Shown here: positions 61,239 through 64,000 of the stretch, in pieces
How positions within the stretch are numbered: position 1 is the stretch's first letter
Layout: every line of letters starts with the position of its first letter
Origin: Acidiferrimicrobium sp. IK
GTDB taxonomy: Bacteria; Actinomycetota; Acidimicrobiia; Acidimicrobiales; Palsa-688
Length of the DNA: 64,000 bases
Reading direction: 5' to 3'
NCBI RefSeq assembly: GCF_025499425.1
Contig: NZ_JAIMCB010000003.1
Coordinates: forward strand, 62,001-126,000
Notes under the pieces: model-generated
Databases searched by the model: none
Told to the model about the DNA's origin: nothing
The model's input: the letters and a program-made list of their open reading frames with translations, nothing else
Translations under genes and position numbers: made by a program

Positions 61239-61613
61239 CTAGCGCGAACCAGCCTCGAAGCCCAGTCCGGGCGGGACCACGACCACACCGTCGGCGCCGA
61301 GGGGGAGCGGCGTGACCGCGACGGCGGCGGCCGGGTCGAGCGGCCCGTAGAGGTGAGGGAAGGTGTCGTCGCCGACGGGTTCTTCGCGCACCTCCGGCGC
61401 CAGGCGGGCCGGGTCGAGGGTGACCAGCACGACATCGCGGCGGTTTCGGTAGAAGCGGGCCGCGGTGGCGGCGATCTGGCGGCCCCGGCTCAGGTGGATG
61501 AACCCTTCCTCCTCGAGCGTCCGCCCCACGGTGGACATCGTGTAGCTGCCCGCTGCCACGGCCGCGTCCCAGTCGGCGGCCAGGGCCAGGTGGTAGAGGG
61601 GTTCCGGTTCCAC
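61239..61613 (-). CDS. DUF952 domain protein
   Basis: A 124-residue protein: LYHLALAADWDAAVAAGSYTMSTVGRTLEEEGFIHLS is the DUF952 pattern. Gln/Arg follow (RGRQIAATAARFYRNRRDVVLVTLD), and the C-terminus has FPHLYGPLDPAAAVAVTPLP. Possibly a nucleotide- or protein-modifying fold; function unknown. GTG 61613 chosen. The long antisense frame up to 62687 is not real. Confidence 0.75.
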   Translation of the reverse strand: MEPEPLYHLALAADWDAAVAAGSYTMSTVGRTLEEEGFIHLSRGRQIAATAARFYRNRRDVVLVTLDPARLAPEVREEPVGDDTFPHLYGPLDPAAAVAVTPLPLGADGVVVVPPGLGFEAGSR

Positions 61614-61691
61614 CCGATGACAGTAGCGACCGGCCCATTTTCCATTACCATTACGACCGCGTTCTATGGTCGGTAAACCCCCAAGTCCTCG

Positions 61692-61737
61692 GGGAGACCG
61701 TCCTCCACCCCATCCGCGGGGGGGAGGTGAGTCTCCC
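61692..61737 (+). promoter_or_regulatory. Hairpin enclosing the ribosome site of a small gene
   Basis: Outer arms GGGAGAC (61692-61698) and GTCTCCC (61731-61737); inner pairs CCTCC with GGAGG and CCCC with GGGG; loop ATCCGCG. The GGAGG (61723-61727) that would be the ribosome site of the ATG at 61741 is inside the stem. The start codon is 3 bp after the hairpin. This may be a regulatory RNA. Confidence 0.55.
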
Positions 61738-61740
61738 GTC

Positions 61741-61872
61741 ATGTTGACCGCCTCCATCGAGGCCACCTCGGCGACGCCGGTCGTGGCCGTCGCGCTGGCG
61801 CTGGCCCTAGCTGCCGTGCTCGGCGTGTTCCTCGTGTCGTTCCTGATGTACCGGCGCTCCGGCCGTCGCTGA
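61741..61872 (+). CDS. 43-residue single-span membrane protein
   Basis: MLTASIEATSATPVVAVALALALAAVLGVFLVSFLMYRRSGRR in outline: short polar N-terminus, one transmembrane helix (about 13-36) and a basic cytoplasmic tail (YRRSGRR). Not recognised. A GGAGGTGA ribosome site precedes the ATG, but it is in the stem of a strong hairpin. An in-frame start at 61666 would add a Pro-rich leader and is unlikely. Confidence 0.55.
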   Translation: MLTASIEATSATPVVAVALALALAAVLGVFLVSFLMYRRSGRR

Positions 61873-61896
61873 ACCTGCGAAGGCCGACCGGAGGGG

Positions 61897-62460
61897 TCAG
61901 GCCTCGCTAAGCCAGGCCGGCGCCCGCTCGAGCAGGTACTGGCTGACCGCCAACGCCCGGTCCAAGGTGTCGCAGAGCAGCTCCTCGCCACCGAGGATGC
62001 GGGCCAGGGAGATCTGCTGGCGGGCGACGATGGTGATCCGCCGCTCCGCCGGGTCGGTCGCCGACGCGTAGCTATCGATGGCCGAGGACTCGAGAGGCAG
62101 CTCGATGCCCCCGATTCCGGCCAGGTCGATGGCCAGGCGCAGGAGGTCGGGACCGTGGGGGAGCGGCGGGAGTGCCCAGGTGAAGGTGAGCGGGAAGTGG
62201 AAGTCGTCGGGAGGCTCCGCGTCCTCCGGCAGGTCGACGACCGCGTCCTCGAACGACAACAGCACCCTCGGGTCGACCTCGAGCGCCAGGTGCAAGTCGA
62301 GGGGGCCGTTGCAGCCCTCCTCCGGGTGGAGGTCCACCTCCCACGCCTGGCGCAGCGAATAGGTCTCCACGAAGTGGCGCTCGTCGTGGACATGGAACCC
62401 ATGGTCGACGGCGTGATCTTTGATCTCCGCCACGTACCCCGCAACATCGATGACAGCCAC
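61897..62460 (-). CDS. Protein of unknown function
   Basis: A 187-residue, soluble, acidic protein, not recognised. MAVIDVAGYVAEIKDHAVDHGFHVHDERHFVETYSLRQAWEVDLHP and LDLHLALEVDPRVLLSFED suggest an alpha/beta fold with several conserved-looking His residues (HVHDERH). The C-terminal part is helical (ERRITIVARQQISLARIL). No signal peptide. It precedes nothing in the same direction except the GNAT gene upstream, 12 bp away. Confidence 0.6.
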   Translation of the reverse strand: MAVIDVAGYVAEIKDHAVDHGFHVHDERHFVETYSLRQAWEVDLHPEEGCNGPLDLHLALEVDPRVLLSFEDAVVDLPEDAEPPDDFHFPLTFTWALPPLPHGPDLLRLAIDLAGIGGIELPLESSAIDSYASATDPAERRITIVARQQISLARILGGEELLCDTLDRALAVSQYLLERAPAWLSEA

Positions 62461-62472
62461 AGCGACTCGATG

Positions 62473-62928
62473 CTATCCGGCGGAGCCCGGCAGCCAGCGG
62501 TAGCGGGTCCAACCCTCGACCGGCTTGGCGCCGAGACCGTCGTAGAAGTCGATCGCCCCGCGGTTCCAGTCGAGGACCGCCCACTCGACCCGACCGTCGG
62601 TCCGGGCGGCCAGCGCGTCGAGCAGCTCGCGGGCCAAACCGGCCCGTCGGTGGGCGGGGCGCACGAACAGGTCCTCCAGCCACACACCCGGACGCCCGAC
62701 CCACGTCGAGTAGGTCCGGAACCAAAGCGCCATGCCCGCGACCGTTCCGGGGTCCCCGGCCGGGTGGGCGATCAACACGTGGGCCGCGGGATCGGGGCCG
62801 AACACGTGGCGGCGGAGGTCCTCGGGGTCGAGATCCACCTCGTCGCCCGACTCCTCGAAGTCGGCGAGCTCCTTCACCATGGCGCAGATCTCGTCCAGGT
62901 CGTCTTCGGTGGCGTTGCGCACGGGCAT
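62473..62928 (-). CDS. GNAT family N-acetyltransferase
   Basis: A 151-residue acetyl-CoA-dependent acetyltransferase. VRNATEDDLDEICAMVKELADFE at the start, acetyl-CoA pyrophosphate loop VRPAHRRAGLARELL and VLDWNRGAIDFYDGLGA near the end resemble the spermidine/thialysine acetyltransferase branch. I use ATG 62928; GTG 62937 is possible. Runs with the preceding unknown gene. Confidence 0.85.
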   Translation of the reverse strand: MPVRNATEDDLDEICAMVKELADFEESGDEVDLDPEDLRRHVFGPDPAAHVLIAHPAGDPGTVAGMALWFRTYSTWVGRPGVWLEDLFVRPAHRRAGLARELLDALAARTDGRVEWAVLDWNRGAIDFYDGLGAKPVEGWTRYRWLPGSAG

Positions 62929-62951
62929 CGGCAGCACGGTACCGTCCAGGT

Positions 62952-63740
62952 GTGACCGCAGGCGGACGAGTGACCACTGACGCCTCCGTCCTAGAGGTGC
63001 TCCACGAGGTGGCCTCCGCGGTCAAGGCCAGCCTTGAAGGCCTCGGGGACTGGGGACTGGCCGGGACCAGGGAAGGCCAGTACAAGAGCGACCTGGTGGC
63101 GGACCAGGCGGCCCTCGAGGTCATCGACGCCGCCGGTTTCGGCGCGGTGTCGGAGGAGTCCGGGGCTCACCACCCGGACCGGGACGTGATCGTGGTCCTC
63201 GACCCCGTCGACGGTTCGACCAACGCCAGCCGCGGCCTGCCGTGGTGGGCGACGAGCGCCTGCGCCCTCGACCGGCACGGGCCGCTGGCCGCGGTGGTGG
63301 TCAACCAGGCCACCGGCACCCGCTTCGCGGCGATCCGCGGCGGAGGGGCCACCCGAGACGGGGTGCCCATCGCTCCGAGCGGGGCCACCGACATCGGCGC
63401 CTCCATCGTGGCTTTCTCCGGCTACCCGGGGACGTACTTGGGGTGGTCGCAGTTCCGTTCCCTCGGCGCCGCGGCCCTCGACCTGTGCGCGGTGGCGTGC
63501 GGGTCGCTCGACGCGTTCGTCGACTGCGGCGGCACATCCCTGGCGCCTTGGGACTACCTCGGCGGCATGCTGATCTGTCAGGAGTCAGGCGCCGCGGTGG
63601 GGGAGGCGTTCGGGCGTGACCTGGTGGTGAGGGAGTTCGGTCCCCGACGCACCGCGGTCGCGGCGGCCACCCCCGAGCTGCTGGCCACGGTCGTCGCTGC
63701 CCGCGTGTCGCTCTCCGAAGGGCCGCCACCAGCGGACTGA
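62952..63740 (+). CDS. Inositol monophosphatase family protein
   Basis: A 262-residue IMPase-fold phosphatase. Metal-site motifs: AVSEESG, LDPVDGSTNASRGLPW (motif A, DPxDGSTN) and SLAPWDYLGGMLICQESG (motif B, WDxxG). Catalytic Glu and Asp appear present. Substrate could be inositol phosphate, histidinol phosphate, fructose bisphosphate or PAP. GTG 62952 or 62970 is the start. Divergent from the GNAT gene. Confidence 0.85.
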   Translation: MTAGGRVTTDASVLEVLHEVASAVKASLEGLGDWGLAGTREGQYKSDLVADQAALEVIDAAGFGAVSEESGAHHPDRDVIVVLDPVDGSTNASRGLPWWATSACALDRHGPLAAVVVNQATGTRFAAIRGGGATRDGVPIAPSGATDIGASIVAFSGYPGTYLGWSQFRSLGAAALDLCAVACGSLDAFVDCGGTSLAPWDYLGGMLICQESGAAVGEAFGRDLVVREFGPRRTAVAAATPELLATVVAARVSLSEGPPPAD

Positions 63741-63752
63741 GACCCGAGCGCA

Positions 63753-63820
63753 GGAACGTTCGTTCCAGCCGCCGGAAATCCCGTAATTCTGTTGACGGGA
63801 CGAACCGGACGTGCTGGGAT
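63753..63820 (+). promoter_or_regulatory. Operator-like palindrome and candidate promoter
   Basis: GGAACGTTCGTTCC (63753-63766) is a palindrome with 6-bp arms and a 2-bp centre. Downstream, TTGACG (63792-63797) and TGGGAT (63815-63820) have a 17-bp spacer, 62 bp before the last gene. A second small inverted repeat, TCCCGT with ACGGGA, flanks the -35. Fits a repressor-regulated promoter for the final gene. Confidence 0.4.
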
Positions 63821-63882
63821 ACGTCGAGCCGGGGGGTCGTCCTCTGGCCGCCGTCCGGGCGTAGAGCAGGGAGGAGGACGAG

Positions 63883-64000
63883 ATGGGCACCAAGATCGAC
63901 CCGCGCATCGTCGCCCTGGCTCCCGCGCGCTCAGTTTCGGGCTGGACGGGCGTCTACGGGGGTACCGGTGCGACCGGGTTCACCACCGGGTCCGCGCGTC
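63883..64000 (+). CDS. Start of a gene cut by the window end
   Basis: ATG at 63883 follows GAGGAGGA at 5-bp spacing, a very strong ribosome site. The visible 39 residues (MGTKIDPRIVALAPARS, GWTGVYGGTGATGFTTGSA) are Gly/Thr-rich and have no recognisable domain. The stop is beyond 64000. Confidence 0.65.
   Translation, partial: MGTKIDPRIVALAPARSVSGWTGVYGGTGATGFTTGSAR

Overview
The window is high-GC DNA with actinobacterial hallmark genes: NucS mismatch endonuclease, a BldD-like regulator, an F420-type luciferase-like oxidoreductase, DUF2510 and a Tad pilus locus. The core blocks HIT-phoH-ybeY-corC-era and uppS-recO-glyS-ppdK-dnaG-rpoD suggest Actinomycetota, probably class Acidimicrobiia. That placement is inferred from gene content; no 16S gene is present. 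GTG starts and 4-bp ATGA/GTGA stop-start overlaps are common, so much of the window is read as tight operons.

Region 1 (1-8.6 kb) is a plus-strand operon with visibly more A/T and different codon choice than the rest. It encodes a two-subunit acid-CoA ligase (SucC/SucD-like), a PaaG-like enoyl-CoA isomerase/hydratase, a complete Liv-type ABC importer (lipoprotein, fused LivH-LivM permease, two ATPases) and an acyl-CoA dehydrogenase. Together they look like an uptake and CoA-dependent degradation module for an unidentified organic acid. It ends at a wrecked mosaic transposase, a perfect 13-bp inverted repeat and a DUF6788 gene (8.7-10.06 kb). Directly after these lies a cpaF (tadA) ATPase gene that has lost its 5' part.

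Region 2 (10-17.7 kb) continues the Tad locus (TadB, TadC, a small pilin-like protein, two TadE-like and one TadG-like protein). It is followed by a membrane pseudokinase with a candidate leaderless promoter, a LysM protein and a Ser/Thr/Pro-rich membrane protein. The CpaB and CpaE parts of a Tad system lie apart on the minus strand at 28-30 kb. Between them are a membrane diguanylate cyclase, hemW, a BldD-like regulator with a complete c-di-GMP-binding signature, a lone CoxL-like molybdenum hydroxylase subunit, a universal stress protein, a DUF2236 oxygenase, an MFS exporter and nucS.

Region 3 (30-48.7 kb) is mostly housekeeping: HIT, PhoH, YbeY, CorC, Era, LLM oxidoreductase, DinG-like helicase, UppS, RecO, GlyRS, PPDK, DnaG, RpoD, pterin dehydratase, tRNA-Asn and tRNA-Met. 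Several of these genes carry in-frame minisatellites, including an acidic repeat in the principal sigma factor.

Region 4 (48.9-64 kb) holds a PAS-GGDEF cyclase with an intact I-site, membrane and secreted proteins, an S9 peptidase, a PAP2 protein, and a TPP riboswitch driving a CytX-like transporter plus an APH-fold kinase. It ends with a hairpin-masked 43-residue membrane protein, a GNAT and an inositol-phosphatase family protein. The TPP-riboswitch operon with its unassigned kinase and the BldD/c-di-GMP pairing are the most testable biology. The accessory operon, the broken Tad locus and the repeats are the most unusual architecture.
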